A stretch of 64,000 bases of DNA from an uncultured Sphingomonas sp. (GCF_913777625.1 NZ_CAJYTI010000033.1:36220-100219); one strand, 5' to 3'. Shown: positions 43,269-53,253, counted from the stretch's first letter. The notes: generated by a model not told the origin, from the sequence alone. Made by a program: numbers and translations.

Positions 43269-46200
43269 CGGTCCAGCCGTACGCGGTTGTTGTGCAGCGT
43301 GACTTCCGGTGCATCGCCGGGGAGCGCGACGCGGACCTCGATCGGGATCGCCGTGCCGCCGAGGCGGACCTGCACGGTCGCGGTGCGCGGCGCGAGATCG
43401 GCTGGAGCGGCCAAGGCGGGCAGGGAGGCCCGGCCAAGTTCGCCGCTGGCGCCCGAGACGATCACCGTGCCGCCCAAGGTTGCCGCATGGCCGAGGCTGT
43501 GGACGGTCACCGTGACGCGGCGCCTGCGCACCACCACATCGTCGCGCCCGATGCCGAGGTCGGGGCGGAGCTCGACCGGGTCACCGGCTTTCTCCAGCAC
43601 GAAAGCCCAGCGGCTGGCGCCGGCGGGGAAACGGATCGCGACATCGCTTGATCGGGCGAGCTCGAGCGTCTTTACCACGCCGTCGGGACCGCGCATCGTC
43701 CAGCGGCCAGCGGTGACGTTCCAGGTCGTCATCGTCGCATCCAGCGGGGTGCCGGCCGTGTTGAAAGCGTCGACCGTGAAGCCCGAGGGCGTGGCACCCG
43801 GTACCAGCAGCGCGACCTGTTCGGCCGCGCCCTCCGCAGCGAAACGCCAGCTTACCGCATGGCCCGGATAGGTCTGGTTGCGGCGGAGCGCGATGCCGCC
43901 GAGACGCTCGCGCTGGAGCCACTGGTTCTCGCTCTCGACGCGATCGGTCCACCAATGGCCCTCGGTCATCATGTAGAGCCGTGCGGCCTTCTCCTGGATC
44001 GACGCCTCGTGCAGCGGCACCAGACCTGCGGGATCGCCCGTGCGCGTCCAGGCCGCGATCCGCGCCGCCTCGCTGTCGCCCTTCGCCGCGACCATCGCTT
44101 TGGTCTCGGGCAGCAGCGCGCCGTTTTCGTTGAGTTCGCCGATCGAGCCGGGCCGGGCCTGGAGCGGGCGCAGATATTTCGCGTCACCGGTGAAGCGATA
44201 CGCACTCCACGCGGTCTGCAGCGGTGTGCTGACGCCGCCGCCGTCGCCGGCGCGGGTGGCATCGGTGCGCCAGTTGATCTCGTTGGGGAAGCTCCAGCGG
44301 CCTTCGCCATCCTGCTTGCCATGGGCCAGCCAGCCATCAGCGAGACCGGTCACCAGGCCGCGGGCGGAAGGACTGGCATTGAACAGGCCCAGCAGGATCG
44401 GCGCGTGCATCACCGTGTAGCTGTAGGGCTTCTGCCATTCGAACGCGCCTTCGCGGTACATCTTGCGTGCGCCGTACCAGTTGCTGGCGAAGTGGAGATG
44501 GCCGGCGGGGTTCGGCAGGATCACCTTGCCCAGTGCCCGCGTGGTGGCGAACAGCCGCTCGACTGTCCTGGGCTCGCCCCAGTTGAGGTAGAGGCGCGCC
44601 GCATCGGCATTGAGACCCTCCTCGTACGCGTGGAGCTCGTCGGTGGTGATATAGCCCAGCCCATCGACGATCATGCCGTTGCGATAGGCGGCATCGTCCA
44701 GCGCCCGGAGCGAAGCGTTCACCTTGTCCGGGATCACCCCCATCAGCGCGAGGCCGGGCCACTGCGCCATCAAATCGGAATCGTCGCTGATCCCGCCGCC
44801 GAAATCGCCATACGGCACCTGGCGATTGTCGATCCACCATTCGACGAAGCGACGGGTGAGTGCCAGATCCTGCAGCTGGCGCGCCGCCCAGGCCGGCACG
44901 CCCGCGGGAATGGGGGGCAGGGCCTCCACCGGCATGTTCTCCGGCCGATAGTCGATGTCCGCCCAATAGGCGCGCATCGCCCTGTTCTCGGGATCGACGC
45001 GGAGCAGGTCGCTCGCATCGGTACGCACCCGACGATACAGCGCGGCGCGTTCGGACGAGGTATGCTCCTCGACCAGGAAGCCCCAATTGTCCTTCACCTG
45101 GTTGAAGCGGTCGGCGACATGTTCCTTGAGCGCTTCGGCGCGCGGCTTGAAGACGAGGCGGATCTCGGCCCCGTCGAGGGCCTCGGCATCGAAATCGGGG
45201 GCGGCGGAGGCGATCGTCAGGAACAGGCTGTCGTCGCTGAGTATGCGGTCACGCAGGTCCAGCCAAAGGGTACGCGCCTCGCCGGGACGGACCGAGACCG
45301 ACAGGTCGATCAGGTCGCGCTGCGGCCAGATCGGGTCATGGACACGAAGATTGAGCGGGATCAGCCCGTCTGCGTTCGGCTTGGCCTGGAGGGCGGGGAG
45401 GTCGATCGCAATGCCGTCCAGCCCGTCATGCAGGTTGCGCCAGCCATAGTTGAACGCGCGGGCGAGCGGCTGGTCCGGCGGCGCCTGGTTGAGGTTCGAC
45501 GGGATCAGGACATGGACGATCGGCTTGGCATTGGGTGGCCGCACCGCCGCGCCGCTGCCGCCCGCGGCTCCAGCTCCCACCGCCGCGCGGACACCCGACT
45601 TGGGCATCGCCAGCACCGTGCTGCGTTCCTCGGGGGCGAAGCGGCCGGCGATATAGCGGTTCAGCCCGTCCAGCGCGGCGAGGTTTGCCGCCGCCTTGGC
45701 GTTGATCCGATAGCTGAGCTTGAAGCTGCCTTCGGGCTCGGGTGCACCGTCCACTTGATACGCCCAGAACTCCTGGATCGGCTGTTCCTGCATGATGTTG
45801 GTGAAGCGCAGCACCCCACCCTTGTGCTCGGGCAGCGTATCGACGGAGCGAACCACGCCCTTGGCCCGATCCGCCACCTTGGCGAAGCGCGCGCCTTCCG
45901 CCGACCAGGCGAGGTCGCCATAGGCGGCCCCGCGGATCTCCACGCGGTTGAAGGTCTCGCCGGCGGGGACGGTCAGCGTATAGGCCTTGCCGCCTTCGAC
46001 ATAGGTGTTCCAGTCGGGCAGCTCGAAATAGTCGTCCCGGCCGGGCAGGCGCGAGCGGTTGTAGACGCCGGGCCAGGTCGTCTCGGCGATGCCGTCGACG
46101 CCCTTCCACATCCATTGCTTCTGGTCGCGCGCATCGGCGAACTCGACCTTGCGGATGCGCGTCACCTTGTCGGCGAGGACGGGCGGCGAGGCCTTGTCCC

Positions 46201-46996
46201 AACCATAGCGATGCAGCCACGCCGTGCGCTCGGCAGCGGTATCGCGCGGGGGTGGGGCGCCGGGCAGGCGATGCGCCGCCAACGCCGCGACGTCCGCCAC
46301 GTCCAGCATGTGGTCATAGACGCGGATCTCGTCCAGATCGCTGCCGCGCATGAAATGATAGCGGCTCTGCACCTGGTGCGGGCTGATCACCCGGCCCGCC
46401 ATGCCGAACTGATCGAGCCCGGAATCGAGATCGGCCACCTGGTTGCGCCGCGCAACTTCGCGGCCGTTCAGGAACAGCCGAACTCCCGCAGTCTCGTCCC
46501 AGGCAAAGGCGAGGTGCTGCCATTCCTCGGGTGCTGGTACCCGGTCGAGCCGAATGGAGACGCGGATCCGCGACAGGTTGGCGTCGGTGACAAAGGCATC
46601 GAAGCCGTGCCCGTTCCAGTCGATCCGCAGGAACGCCATGTCCCAGCTCGAATGATCGGCAAAGCCGGCGCGAAAGAGCACGAAGGGTGCCTCGCCGAGC
46701 GGGGTGCGCGCCCGCCAGAAAAAGGCGAGGGTGCCGCGCGCGGCGCGCACGTTGCCGGGGGCGTTCCAGGCGACATAGCCATCGTCCGCCCAACCCGCCG
46801 CGCCGCCGGCCGCACCATCCGGGATAACCGTTACGCCGGAGCGAAAATTGGGGACGGGATCGCCCTTGGCGATATCGGCAGTGAGGCTTTTATCGGCCGA
46901 CAGGTAGAAGAGCAGACCGTCCTCCGGCGGGGTGGTCTGGGCGACGGCGGGACTGGCGAGGGCGAGTGCCCAGATCGAAATGCCCCAGCGTCGCAT
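43265..46996 (-). CDS. Giant secreted LamG-domain protein, activity unassigned
   Basis: A 1243-residue exported protein (signal peptide ending SPAVAQT). Residues about 25-245 form a LamG/concanavalin-type jelly roll (GTLAFFWRARTPLG, WQHLAFAWDETAGVRLFLNGREVARR, LDEIRVYDHML). The middle has further beta-rich domains. About 680-1000 is helical and rich in Trp/Tyr/Asp (GDFGGGISDDSDLMAQWPGL, YITTDELHAYEEG, LHFASNWYGARKMYREG), like the alpha/alpha-barrels of polysaccharide lyases and glycosidases. The C-terminus is beta-sandwich-like. I cannot place it in a named CAZy family; a polysaccharide-active enzyme is the best guess. Confidence 0.8.
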   Translation of the reverse strand: MRRWGISIWALALASPAVAQTTPPEDGLLFYLSADKSLTADIAKGDPVPNFRSGVTVIPDGAAGGAAGWADDGYVAWNAPGNVRAARGTLAFFWRARTPLGEAPFVLFRAGFADHSSWDMAFLRIDWNGHGFDAFVTDANLSRIRVSIRLDRVPAPEEWQHLAFAWDETAGVRLFLNGREVARRNQVADLDSGLDQFGMAGRVISPHQVQSRYHFMRGSDLDEIRVYDHMLDVADVAALAAHRLPGAPPPRDTAAERTAWLHRYGWDKASPPVLADKVTRIRKVEFADARDQKQWMWKGVDGIAETTWPGVYNRSRLPGRDDYFELPDWNTYVEGGKAYTLTVPAGETFNRVEIRGAAYGDLAWSAEGARFAKVADRAKGVVRSVDTLPEHKGGVLRFTNIMQEQPIQEFWAYQVDGAPEPEGSFKLSYRINAKAAANLAALDGLNRYIAGRFAPEERSTVLAMPKSGVRAAVGAGAAGGSGAAVRPPNAKPIVHVLIPSNLNQAPPDQPLARAFNYGWRNLHDGLDGIAIDLPALQAKPNADGLIPLNLRVHDPIWPQRDLIDLSVSVRPGEARTLWLDLRDRILSDDSLFLTIASAAPDFDAEALDGAEIRLVFKPRAEALKEHVADRFNQVKDNWGFLVEEHTSSERAALYRRVRTDASDLLRVDPENRAMRAYWADIDYRPENMPVEALPPIPAGVPAWAARQLQDLALTRRFVEWWIDNRQVPYGDFGGGISDDSDLMAQWPGLALMGVIPDKVNASLRALDDAAYRNGMIVDGLGYITTDELHAYEEGLNADAARLYLNWGEPRTVERLFATTRALGKVILPNPAGHLHFASNWYGARKMYREGAFEWQKPYSYTVMHAPILLGLFNASPSARGLVTGLADGWLAHGKQDGEGRWSFPNEINWRTDATRAGDGGGVSTPLQTAWSAYRFTGDAKYLRPLQARPGSIGELNENGALLPETKAMVAAKGDSEAARIAAWTRTGDPAGLVPLHEASIQEKAARLYMMTEGHWWTDRVESENQWLQRERLGGIALRRNQTYPGHAVSWRFAAEGAAEQVALLVPGATPSGFTVDAFNTAGTPLDATMTTWNVTAGRWTMRGPDGVVKTLELARSSDVAIRFPAGASRWAFVLEKAGDPVELRPDLGIGRDDVVVRRRRVTVTVHSLGHAATLGGTVIVSGASGELGRASLPALAAPADLAPRTATVQVRLGGTAIPIEVRVALPGDAPEVTLHNNRVRLDR

Positions 46997-47116
46997 GCAA
47001 TCCCTCCCAACCCGTTGTTTTGTCGGGCCGCTTGCGATTCAAAGCCGCAATCGTGCCCGCAGACTGACACCGGTAGCAACTCGGCGCGTGAATGCCAATG
47101 GGGGAGCGTCCTTCGG

Positions 47117-47329
47117 TTAGCGTCGGCTGCCGAGCAGGGCGATTTCGGCGACACGGCGGCTGATCTGGTCGGCGGCGTCCGCATTGCCCCAGGCAAAGGC
47201 GGAACGCTCGCCGCCGAGATCGGCGCGGACCCGCGCCGCCACGCGTGCGACTTCCCCGGGTGTCGGCGGGCGACCCTCGGCAATGCAGGCGATCACTTCG
47301 GGTGCGATCGTGCTGGGCATAAACGACAT
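47117..47329 (-). CDS. Small conserved-looking protein, unknown function
   Basis: A 70-residue protein with even codon use and a soluble helical character (PEVIACIAEGRPPTPGEVARVAARVRADLGGE), no signal peptide and no metal motif. Start ATG 47329 lies 6 bases after GGAGG. It is divergent from the ABC transporter genes and sits 120 bases beyond the LamG gene start. A transcriptional or adaptor role cannot be argued from sequence. Its ribosome-binding site is the main reason to accept it. Confidence 0.55.
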   Translation of the reverse strand: MSFMPSTIAPEVIACIAEGRPPTPGEVARVAARVRADLGGERSAFAWGNADAADQISRRVAEIALLGSRR

Positions 47330-47435
47330 CCTTCCCCTCCCGGTCTTGTGGCGGAAGCTGGGGACGAACGAAGGACAAAAAAGGTCCATGCGGGGGCGCT
47401 TGCGACGAAGCGCGCTGCCGCTAGGATCGGTGCCG

Positions 47436-48170
47436 ATGTCCATTCCCGCGCTACGCATCGCCGGCCTGCAAAAATCCTTCGGCAAGCCTGTCATCACCGG
47501 TCTCGACCTCACCGTGGGCGCGGGGCAGCTCTATGCGCTGCTCGGGCCCAATGGCGCGGGCAAGACCACCACACTGCGCATGGCGGTGGGCCTCACCGAC
47601 CCCGATGCCGGCGAGATCGAGATCTTCGGCGTGGATGCGCGCCGGCAGCCGCAGGAGGCCAAGGCGATCACCGCCTGGCTGCCCGACGAACCGATGCTCT
47701 ACGACAAGCTGACTCCGGCCGAATATCTCGGCTTCGTCGCCGGGCTCTGGCGGATCCCGCCGAATCAGGCGGCGCCCGAGGCCGAGCGGCTGCTGCGCTG
47801 GCTGGAACTGTGGGAGGTACGCGACACGCGCTGCGAAGGCTTTTCGCGCGGCATGCAGCAGAAGGTGGCGCTGGCCGGCGCGCTGATCCACGATCCCCGG
47901 CTGCTGATCCTCGACGAACCGCTGACCGGGCTCGACGCCGCAATGGCGCGGTCGGTGAAGGATGCGCTGCGCGCCGCGGTCGACCAGGGCAAGACGGTGA
48001 TCGTCACCACCCATATCCTCGAAGTGGCCGAGCGCCTCGCCGACCGGATCGGCATCATCGCCGGCGGCAAGCTGCTCGCCGAGGGCACGCTCGAGGAGCT
48101 GCGTACCCTCGCCGGCGCCGAGGACATGACGCTGGAGGACACCTTCATCCGCCTGACGAGCCGCGCATGA
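47436..48170 (+). CDS. ABC transporter ATP-binding protein
   Basis: A 244-residue ABC ATPase. Walker A is GPNGAGKTT (residues 37-45), the signature FSRGMQQKVALAG, Walker B LLILDEPLTGLD and the switch His in VTTHI. The A-loop and short length match exporters of the ABC-2 or antibiotic/lipid type. Start ATG 47436; a longer open frame upstream lacks family similarity. It overlaps the permease start by 4 bases (ATGA), so the two form one transporter. Confidence 0.92.
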   Translation: MSIPALRIAGLQKSFGKPVITGLDLTVGAGQLYALLGPNGAGKTTTLRMAVGLTDPDAGEIEIFGVDARRQPQEAKAITAWLPDEPMLYDKLTPAEYLGFVAGLWRIPPNQAAPEAERLLRWLELWEVRDTRCEGFSRGMQQKVALAGALIHDPRLLILDEPLTGLDAAMARSVKDALRAAVDQGKTVIVTTHILEVAERLADRIGIIAGGKLLAEGTLEELRTLAGAEDMTLEDTFIRLTSRA

Positions 48171-49612
48171 TCGGCTGGGCGATGCGGCACCTGCCGCCGG
48201 GAAGCCTGGGCTGGCTGACGCTGCACGAGCTGCGCGGCAACCTGCGCAACGCCGGGCGCAGCCGGGTGGGGCAGGTGGTGGGCCTGCTGTTTCTGCTCGG
48301 CTATACCGGGCTGGGCGTGTTCTTCGGAGTGATGCTCGCGGACGCGCCGTTCCATGCCGGCCCGATCGCGTGGCTGGCGGTGCTGACCGCCAGCCTGCTG
48401 GTCTTCACCTTCATGACCACCCAGTCGCTGCTGGCCAGCCAGCGGACGCTGTACGAGGCGGGCGATCTCGATCTGCTCTTTACCGCGCCGCTCGATCCAC
48501 GCACGGTGCTTTCGGCCAAGCTGATCGGCATTGCGGCGGGGGTGATGCTCACCTTCTCGATCTTCCTGCTGCCGATCCTGCTGCCGGTCGCGGTGCTCGG
48601 CCATCCCGAGCTGCTGGGATCGGTGGCGCTGCTGGTCGCGCTGGCGCTCACCGCCGCGTGTCTCGGGCTCGGCGTGACGCTGCTGCTCGCCCGCATCGGC
48701 GGCCCGCGCGCGGCAAAGACGGTGGGACAGATCCTGGCGGCGCTGGCCGGCGCCAGCTTCTTCCTGGTGACGCAGATCTTCAACCAGCATGACGAGAACA
48801 GGCAGTCCGGCTTCGTGCTGCTGTTCGAGGCGATGCGCGCGCGGGGCTATGGCAGTGGCCCGCTGACCAGCCTGCCGGGCCGGGCCGCGTTCGGCCAGCC
48901 GCTGGCGATTGTGCTGCTGCTCGGCGGCGCCGTGCTGCTGTTCGCGGGCACGAGCTGGGGCATGCGGCAGGTCTTTCTGCAAAGCTACCGCGCCGGCGGC
49001 GCACGGCCCGCCGCCAGGCGCGCGGCCCGCGGCGGGATTGCGCGGCGCTTCCACCGCAGCCTGTTCGCGGCGATCTTCGCGAAAGAGCTGCGGTTGCTGG
49101 TGCGCGATCCGGCGCTGATCTTCCAGATGCTGCTGCGGATCGTCTATCTCGCGCCGATCCTGCTGGTCGCCTTTCGCGATGGCCGTTCGCTGCCGATCGG
49201 TCCGACGCTGGCGTTCGCCAGTGTGGTGGTGGCGGGGCAGCTGGTGTCCAGCCTCGCCTGGCTTGCCGCGTCGGCGGAGGACGCACCGGACCTGCTGAAA
49301 GTGGCGCCGGTCGCCAAGGACGATCTCGATTTCGCCAAGCTGCTCGCGGCGATGGCGCTGGCCGCGCCGCTCGGCGTGCTGCTGCCGATCGCGATCGCCT
49401 TCCAGTCGATCCTCGGCGCGTTGGTGGCGCTGCTGTTCACCGCCGGCTGCGGCGCGACGGTCGGCTATCTCGAGGTGGCGCACGCCCAGCCGGCTCCGCG
49501 CGCGACCTTCCAGCGCCGCCAGAAGGGCGGCGGCGTGGTCCGCAACCTGTTCGAATTCTTCATCGCGGTGATCCTCGGCCTGGTGGCCGGCGTGCTCGTC
49601 TATCTCGTGTGA
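48167..49612 (+). CDS. ABC transporter permease
   Basis: A 481-residue inner-membrane permease with about 10-12 hydrophobic segments in two halves (residues 45-265 and 325-480), separated by a basic cytoplasmic stretch (ARPAARRAARGGIARRFHRSLF). Coupled to the ATPase by the ATGA overlap. The substrate is unknown; the fold suits export of a hydrophobic or polymeric compound. No accessory gene is adjacent. Confidence 0.88.
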   Translation: MIGWAMRHLPPGSLGWLTLHELRGNLRNAGRSRVGQVVGLLFLLGYTGLGVFFGVMLADAPFHAGPIAWLAVLTASLLVFTFMTTQSLLASQRTLYEAGDLDLLFTAPLDPRTVLSAKLIGIAAGVMLTFSIFLLPILLPVAVLGHPELLGSVALLVALALTAACLGLGVTLLLARIGGPRAAKTVGQILAALAGASFFLVTQIFNQHDENRQSGFVLLFEAMRARGYGSGPLTSLPGRAAFGQPLAIVLLLGGAVLLFAGTSWGMRQVFLQSYRAGGARPAARRAARGGIARRFHRSLFAAIFAKELRLLVRDPALIFQMLLRIVYLAPILLVAFRDGRSLPIGPTLAFASVVVAGQLVSSLAWLAASAEDAPDLLKVAPVAKDDLDFAKLLAAMALAAPLGVLLPIAIAFQSILGALVALLFTAGCGATVGYLEVAHAQPAPRATFQRRQKGGGVVRNLFEFFIAVILGLVAGVLVYLV

Positions 49613-49633
49613 TTCCGGACTTGCGCGCGCGCG

Positions 49634-49659
49634 TTGCAGAAATTTCTGCAATCGATTGT
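49634..49659. promoter_or_regulatory. Operator region of the sucrose permease gene
   Basis: A perfect 18-base palindrome, TTGCAGAAATTTCTGCAA (49634-49651), overlaps the LacI-like site GCAATCGATTGT (49648-49659), 68 bases upstream of the permease start at 49728. The second matches the GCAATCGATTGC operator at 53302 except for the last base, so the LacI protein encoded at 52234 probably controls both. Confidence 0.68.
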
Positions 49660-49727
49660 TGCCCTCCCTGCGGATCCGCCGCATAAGAAGGGTAGAGCGG
49701 AGAAACTGCCCGGCGGAGAGGCCCGAA

Positions 49728-51044
49728 ATGACCCCAGCAAGCGGCAAGCCGCATCTGCCCTTGTGGCGCATTCTGGAAATGAACCTGGGCTTCCTGGGGT
49801 TGCAGTTCAGTTTCGGCCTGCAGCAGGGCAACATGACGCCGATCTATTCCTATCTTGGCGCCTCGGAGGCCTCGATCCCGCTGCTGCAGATGGCCGGGCC
49901 AATGACCGGACTACTGGTCCAGCCGATCATCGGGGCAATGAGCGATCGTACCGACAGTCGCTGGGGCCGCCGCACGCCCTATTTCGTCACCGGCGCCGTG
50001 CTGTGCGCACTGGGGCTGTTCTTCATGCCGCTCAGCAGCTCAATCCTGATGGCGGTATCGCTGCTGTGGATGCTCGATGCGGGCAACAACATCACCATGG
50101 AGCCGTACCGCGCCTATGTCTCGGATCGGCTCGATAGCCGCCAGCATGGGCTGGGGTTCCTGACGCAAAGCGCGTTCACCGGGCTGGCGCAGATGCTGGC
50201 ATTCCTCACCCCCTCGCTGCTCGTCTGGGCCGGGATGAACCGCGACTGGGTGGATTCGCACCATATCCCCTATACCGCACGGGTCGCGTTCATGGTCGGG
50301 GCGGTGCTCTCGCTGGGCACGATCCTCTGGTCGGTGCTGCGCGTGCCCGAGCTGCCGCTGACGGCGGCGGAGCGCGCCCATATCCGTGCGCAGCCCAAGT
50401 CGGCGCTGGCGACGCTTAGGGAAATCTGGGACGCGATCCGGGTCATGCCGCTGGCGATGCGCAAGCTCGCGCTGATGAGCCTGTTCCAGTGGTACGCGAT
50501 GGCGGCCTATTGGTACTACGTCATCTATGTGATCGGCCGCTCGGTCTATGGCACCACCGACCCTGCGTCGCAGGGCTTTCGCGCCGCCGTGCTCACCAAT
50601 GGCGAGATGGCCGCCTTCTACAACGCGGTAGCATTTGTGGCCGCCTTTGCGATGGTGCCGATCGGCCGGCGGATCGGCGCGGCGCGGCTGCATGCGGCCT
50701 GCCTCACGCTCGCCGGAATCGGCATGCTCTGGCTGCCGCATGTGCAGGACAAGGCGCTGCTGTTCGCGCCCGCCATCGGCGTAGGTCTGGGCTGGGCGAG
50801 CATCATGGGCAACCCCTATGTCATCCTGGCCGGCGCCATCCCGCCCGAGCGGACCGGCGTCTATATGGGCATCTTCAACATGATGATCGTGATCCCGATG
50901 CTGCTCCTCGCGGCGACCCTGCCGTTTCTCTACGGACCGCTGATGGGCGGCGATCCGCGCCACGTGCTTACCCTGTGCGGCGTGCTGATGTTCGCTGCTG
51001 CACTCGCCGTACTGACCGCACGCGACCCCAAGCCGGCGGCGTGA
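49728..51044 (+). CDS. Sucrose-type MFS transporter (SUT/SLC45-like)
   Basis: A 438-residue 12-helix transporter. The SUT/SLC45 landmarks are GLLVQPIIGAMSDRTDSRWGRRTPYF and DAGNNITMEPYRAYVSDRL; QGNMTPIYSYLG at the first helix is also typical. These carriers move sucrose or other disaccharides with protons. It lies 40 bases before a GH68 enzyme and is preceded by two palindromes. Start ATG 49728 follows CGGAGAGG. Sucrose is the best guess from the enzyme partner. Confidence 0.87.
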   Translation: MTPASGKPHLPLWRILEMNLGFLGLQFSFGLQQGNMTPIYSYLGASEASIPLLQMAGPMTGLLVQPIIGAMSDRTDSRWGRRTPYFVTGAVLCALGLFFMPLSSSILMAVSLLWMLDAGNNITMEPYRAYVSDRLDSRQHGLGFLTQSAFTGLAQMLAFLTPSLLVWAGMNRDWVDSHHIPYTARVAFMVGAVLSLGTILWSVLRVPELPLTAAERAHIRAQPKSALATLREIWDAIRVMPLAMRKLALMSLFQWYAMAAYWYYVIYVIGRSVYGTTDPASQGFRAAVLTNGEMAAFYNAVAFVAAFAMVPIGRRIGAARLHAACLTLAGIGMLWLPHVQDKALLFAPAIGVGLGWASIMGNPYVILAGAIPPERTGVYMGIFNMMIVIPMLLLAATLPFLYGPLMGGDPRHVLTLCGVLMFAAALAVLTARDPKPAA

Positions 51045-51084
51045 GCCGCGCCATTTTGTATTGCTTCTATCCGAAAGGTCTTTC

Positions 51085-52224
51085 GTGACGTCTGACGCCC
51101 TCGCAGCCGCGCCGCGCGCATCCTGGACCCGCGCGGCCGTGGCCGGCATCGCCGCCCAGTCCGGCGCGGCCCTGCCGGTACTGGCGCCCGACCGCACGCC
51201 GCTGATCCCTGGCATGGACGTGTGGGACATGTGGCAGATCGCCGATCCCGCGGGCGCCACCGTGCGGCGCGACGGACGCAGCTGGTGGTTCTTTCTTGCC
51301 GCGCCGCGCGGGGACGACCCGGAAGCGCGGCACGATGTAGCGCGCATCTGGCTGACCAGCCATGGCCCCGATGGCTGGCGCGCCCATGGCCCTGCCTTTC
51401 CGGACGGCTTCAGCCCCGGCTCGCGCGAATGGTCCGGATCGGCGGTACTGGCGCCGGACGGGGTGACGCTGACTCACTATTTCACCGCGGCAGGCCGCCG
51501 CGGCGAGCCGACGACCTTCGAGCAGCGGCTGTTCGTCACCGAAGGCCGTTTCGTGTCCGCAGGCGGGACGCCCCGCCTGGAGGATTGGACGACACCACGC
51601 GAGATCGTCGCGGCGGACGGGGCATGCTATGCGATCGCCGACGAACGGGTGGCGCAGCCGCACGGTATCAAGGGATTTCGCGATCCCGGCTATTTCCGGG
51701 ATCCGGCGGATGGCAGCGAGCACATCCTGTTCACGGCCAATGCCGCCTGGGTCGCCGACCATGTCAGCGGCGTGATCGGCATGGCTACGCGGACGGGGGA
51801 TCGCTGGCAGCTGCGTGCGCCACTGCTCGATGCGGTCGGCGTCAACAGCGAGCTGGAGCGTCCGCACCTCGTCGTGCAGGGCGGCCGCTATTATCTGTTC
51901 TGGAGCACCCAGGCGCGCCGCTTCGCCGAAGGAATCGTAGCGCCTACCGGCCTCTACGCCATGGTCGCGGACTCGCTGTCGGGCGCGTGGCGGCCGGTGA
52001 ACGGCACCGGTCTGGTCGCCGCCAACCCGGCGGCGGAGCCCGGCCAGGCCTATTGCTGGTGGGTGACCGGCGACGGCGAGGTCCTCAGCTTCGTCGACTA
52101 TGCCGAACTCGCCGGGGCGGGCATGCCCGGCGACGTGGCGGGGCGCCGACGCCATTTCGGCGGTGTGCCTGCGCCCTTCTTTACGCTGCGCTTCGACGGC
52201 GATCGGGTGACGATCGCCGGCTGA
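51085..52224 (+). CDS. Glycoside hydrolase family 68 (sucrose/fructan-active)
   Basis: A 379-residue five-bladed-propeller enzyme. GH68 motifs are clear: nucleophile Asp48 in DVWDMW, transition-state Asp200 in GFRDPG, and the acid/base glutamate in NSELERPHLV (Glu256/Glu258). GH68 includes levansucrase, inulosucrase and beta-fructosidase. No signal peptide is seen, so hydrolysis of imported sucrose inside the cell is more likely than fructan synthesis outside. Start is GTG 51085 with AAAGG 6 bases upstream; TTG 51061 is an unlikely alternative. Confidence 0.9.
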   Translation: MTSDALAAAPRASWTRAAVAGIAAQSGAALPVLAPDRTPLIPGMDVWDMWQIADPAGATVRRDGRSWWFFLAAPRGDDPEARHDVARIWLTSHGPDGWRAHGPAFPDGFSPGSREWSGSAVLAPDGVTLTHYFTAAGRRGEPTTFEQRLFVTEGRFVSAGGTPRLEDWTTPREIVAADGACYAIADERVAQPHGIKGFRDPGYFRDPADGSEHILFTANAAWVADHVSGVIGMATRTGDRWQLRAPLLDAVGVNSELERPHLVVQGGRYYLFWSTQARRFAEGIVAPTGLYAMVADSLSGAWRPVNGTGLVAANPAAEPGQAYCWWVTGDGEVLSFVDYAELAGAGMPGDVAGRRRHFGGVPAPFFTLRFDGDRVTIAG

Positions 52225-52233
52225 TCCTGCCGT

Positions 52234-53253
52234 TCAGGCGGAATCGCGCACCACCAGCTGCGGCGGCATCACCAGCGAGGGCGCATCCTCGCCGGCGATG
52301 CGGGCGAACAGCGCATCGACCATCGCGCGCGCACCGCGCGCGATGTCCTGCTTCACGGTGGTGAGCCGGGGCACGGTCTGCAGCGCGAGCGGCAAATCGT
52401 CGAAGCCGACGACCGGCACATCGCCCGGCACCGCCATGCCGTGATCGGCAAGGACACGGAGCGTCGTCATCGCCAGCACGTCCGACCCGGCAGCGATGCC
52501 GTCGATCCGGTCGAGATGCCGAACCATGTGCGCCGCGATCTCCTGCTCCATCATGTCCGAGGCGAGATGGGCATCGAGCTGGAGCGGCGCCGGCAGGCCC
52601 GCGCTGTCGGCCGCAGCGCATACGCCCGTGTACCGGGCGCGAATCTCCGGCGCACGAAGCTCGCCCAGGAAGGCGATGCGCCGCACCCCGCGCGCGATCA
52701 GATGCTCGCCCGCGAGGCGGCCCCCGGCGACGTTCTCCGTCCCGACTGCACAATGGATCTGCCCCGGCAGCACGCTGCCCCAGGCGACCAGCGGACGATA
52801 GCGCTGCGCAACGCGCTCGATCGCCGCCATCTGGTCCGACTGGCCGATCACCAGCACGCCGTCGAGCATGCCCGAATCGACGATCCGCTCGAGCCAGTCG
52901 GGCGCGTCCGGAATCACCCGCGACAGCATGATGTCATAGCCATTCTCGGTCAGCGCATCGGCGAGGTGGCCGAGAAGCGTCATGAAGAAAGGATCCGACA
53001 GATGCTGCCGACGCTCATGGCCGAGCGGCACGACGACGCCGACCACGCCGGTCTTCTGCGTACGCAGCCGGCTCGCCATCTGGTTCGGGCGGAAGCCGTG
53101 CTCTGCGGCCAGTTCCTGGATGCGGCGGCGCGTCTCGGGGTTCACCAGGCTCTTGTCGGCCAGCGCGCGCGATACGGTGCCGGCGGATACACCGGCCAGC
53201 CGCGCGAGATCGGCAAGCGTGCGGACGGGTCGGGCGGGGGGCTCGGTAGTCAC
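52234..53253 (-). CDS. LacI-family regulator of the sucrose locus
   Basis: A 339-residue LacI protein: helix-turn-helix near residues 12-58 (TLADLARLAGVSAGTVSRALADKSLVNPETRRRI) and effector domain with AAGSDVLAMTTLRVLADHG. The start is GTG 53253 behind AGGAGAG; the upstream frame to 53376 is read through the operator region and is rejected. It converges with GH68 and is divergent from a TonB receptor. The operators at 53302 and 53325 lie between, so it likely represses the receptor, the permease operon and itself. Confidence 0.9.
   Translation of the reverse strand: MTTEPPARPVRTLADLARLAGVSAGTVSRALADKSLVNPETRRRIQELAAEHGFRPNQMASRLRTQKTGVVGVVVPLGHERRQHLSDPFFMTLLGHLADALTENGYDIMLSRVIPDAPDWLERIVDSGMLDGVLVIGQSDQMAAIERVAQRYRPLVAWGSVLPGQIHCAVGTENVAGGRLAGEHLIARGVRRIAFLGELRAPEIRARYTGVCAAADSAGLPAPLQLDAHLASDMMEQEIAAHMVRHLDRIDGIAAGSDVLAMTTLRVLADHGMAVPGDVPVVGFDDLPLALQTVPRLTTVKQDIARGARAMVDALFARIAGEDAPSLVMPPQLVVRDSA

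Noticed and set aside
43859..48166. Plus-strand frame running without a stop from 43859 into the ABC permease gene
   Set aside because: It is antisense to the LamG gene and overlaps the ABC ATPase. Only the part from ATG 48167 has membrane-protein character.
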